6,369 bases of DNA from Candidatus Saccharimonadota bacterium. Its GTDB lineage: Bacteria; Patescibacteriota; Saccharimonadia; Saccharimonadales; Saccharimonadaceae. The notes under the pieces were generated by a model. That model did no database searches, was not told where the DNA came from, and worked only from the letters and a program-made list of their open reading frames with translations. Of the stretch, positions 5,454 through 6,369 are shown piece after piece. A program made the position numbers and the translations under genes. Position 1 is the stretch's first letter, and each line of letters begins with the position of its first letter. Location: assembly GCA_017421685.1 (NCBI GenBank), contig JAFOHW010000067.1, positions 1 through 6,369 of the forward strand, in the 5' to 3' direction.

Positions 5454-6369
5454 TGTTATTTAGTAGTTTAACGTTTTTGTTTGCTTTCTTGCCACTAACA
5501 TTATTATTGTACTTTTTAGCAAAAGATAAATACAAAAATTACATTTTGCTAGTTGCGTCATTAGTATTTTATGCTTGGGGGGAGCCCAAATATGTGATTC
5601 TAATGATTTTATCTATAATATTTAATTATATAATAGCGTTTTGGATTGATAAAAATAGAAAAAGAAAAAGACTTGGATTAATAATAGCTATCATAGTAAA
5701 CATTGGAGCGCTGTTTATTTTTAAATATTTAGATTTTACAATTAATAATGTAAATTTAGCATTTGGCTTTAATATGGAATCACCAAAATTAGTTTTGCCA
5801 ATTGGTATTAGTTTTTATACTTTTCAGATTTTATCTTATGTGATTGATGTTTATCGTGGGAGAGTAAAAGTACAGAGGAATATATTTACTTTAGGAACGT
5901 ATATAGCTTTATTCCCGCAGTTAATTGCGGGGCCGATTGTTAGATATGCGTCAATTGAAAAACAATTAAAAAAGCGTAGTCATAGTTTAGAAAAAATTTG
6001 TGACGGATTTAGGAGATTTATCGTAGGGTTCGGAAAAAAGATATTAATTGCTAATAATGTCGTAATTATGGCGGACTCAGTCTTCAATAATCCGATGGGG
6101 GTAGCGCTTAATCCCTGGATTATTATGCTAGGTCTTCTAGCATATACTTTACAAATTTATTATGATTTTTCTGGTTATAGCGACATGGCGATTGGCCTTG
6201 GCAAAATATTTGGGTTTGATTTCGACGAAAACTTTAACTATCCTTATTTTGCGACTAGTATTACCGATTTCTGGAAGAGATGGCATATTTCGTTAACAAC
6301 GTGGTTTAGGGATTATTTATATATTCCTTTAGGCGGAAATAGATGTTCGAAAATAAAGTGGATGAGAAA
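5453..6369 (+). CDS. AlgI-type membrane-bound O-acyltransferase (MBOAT), 3' truncated by window edge
   Basis: This polytopic membrane protein is predicted to take an acyl (probably acetyl) group from a cytoplasmic donor and pass it across the membrane for O-acylation of a glycan. The frame is open from the ATG at 5453 to the window edge, giving 305 full codons of an expected 460-520. It starts MLFSSLTFLFAFLPL, the usual AlgI-like N-terminus, and has several hydrophobic helices (about 2-24, 30-43, 49-67, 76-92, 116-135, 151-170, 224-243). Family motifs include LPIGISFYTFQ (118-128), FPQLIAGPI (160-168), YDFSGYSDMAIG (237-248), and FWKRWHISL with RDYLYIPLGGNR around conserved His278. The second conserved MBOAT histidine (WHG region) would lie beyond the edge, so intactness is not shown. 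GGAG at 5444-5447, 5 bases from the ATG, and a TAATG overlap with the DHHW gene support the start. DltB is less likely, since no dltA, dltC or dltD is adjacent and the motifs follow AlgI. Confidence 0.95.
   Translation, partial: MLFSSLTFLFAFLPLTLLLYFLAKDKYKNYILLVASLVFYAWGEPKYVILMILSIIFNYIIAFWIDKNRKRKRLGLIIAIIVNIGALFIFKYLDFTINNVNLAFGFNMESPKLVLPIGISFYTFQILSYVIDVYRGRVKVQRNIFTLGTYIALFPQLIAGPIVRYASIEKQLKKRSHSLEKICDGFRRFIVGFGKKILIANNVVIMADSVFNNPMGVALNPWIIMLGLLAYTLQIYYDFSGYSDMAIGLGKIFGFDFDENFNYPYFATSITDFWKRWHISLTTWFRDYLYIPLGGNRCSKIKWMR

Noticed and set aside
4266..6369. DltD/DltB pair of a teichoic acid D-alanylation operon
   Set aside because: The order (SGNH-like protein then MBOAT) invites this, but no dltA or dltC is adjacent. 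The first protein carries ENRKL and DHHW motifs, and the MBOAT motifs follow AlgI. Genes upstream are for glycan assembly.
1..6369. Promoter, terminator, riboswitch or small RNA between genes
   Set aside because: Genes overlap or are separated by one base, leaving no room. I saw no hairpin followed by a T-run at any junction.

Overview
The window is one uninterrupted stretch of a surface-polysaccharide biosynthesis and modification operon. Every base belongs to a plus-strand gene. Six genes are present: a family-2 glycosyltransferase (GT2) cut at its 5' end, two further complete GT2 genes that are tandem paralogues, a UDP-galactopyranose mutase (glf), a membrane-anchored DHHW-family protein that resembles the AlgJ/AlgX SGNH O-acetylation proteins, and an AlgI-type membrane-bound O-acyltransferase (MBOAT) cut at its 3' end. 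No RNA gene, mobile element, CRISPR array, promoter or terminator is visible, and there is no intergenic space that could hold one.

Layout: GT2-A (1-997, partial), GT2-B (997-2097), GT2-C (2097-3110; the true start may be 2157), glf (3112-4269), DHHW protein (4266-5453), MBOAT (5453 to the window end, partial). Three junctions are TAATG stop/start overlaps, one is an ATGA overlap and one is a single-base gap. This indicates one transcript with translational coupling. The operon clearly extends beyond both ends of the window.

How the genes probably work together (inference from families): Glf converts UDP-galactopyranose to UDP-galactofuranose in the cytoplasm. One or more GT2 enzymes add Galf and other sugars to a growing glycan at the inner face of the membrane. 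The MBOAT carries acyl (probably acetyl) groups across the membrane, and the DHHW protein hands them to the glycan outside. The likely product is a galactofuranose-containing, O-acetylated capsule, exopolysaccharide or wall glycan. Flippase, polymerase and priming transferase genes are not in the window.

Organism: the DNA is AT-rich, with purine-rich AGGAG-type Shine-Dalgarno sites, lysine-rich proteins and frequent TTA leucine codons. NCG codons (tcg, acg, gcg, ccg) are surprisingly common for such AT-rich DNA. The GT2, Glf and DHHW sequences look most like those of low-GC Bacillota (Clostridia or relatives), but a small-genome lineage such as Saccharibacteria cannot be excluded from this window. 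TAA, TAG and TGA all end genes here, so the standard bacterial code fits.

No wholly new system is evident. The points most worth a second look are the paired heptad-repeat tails on GT2-A and GT2-B, the GT2-B/GT2-C tandem duplication with a 29-bp in-frame perfect repeat, and the coupling of Galf synthesis with O-acylation in one operon.
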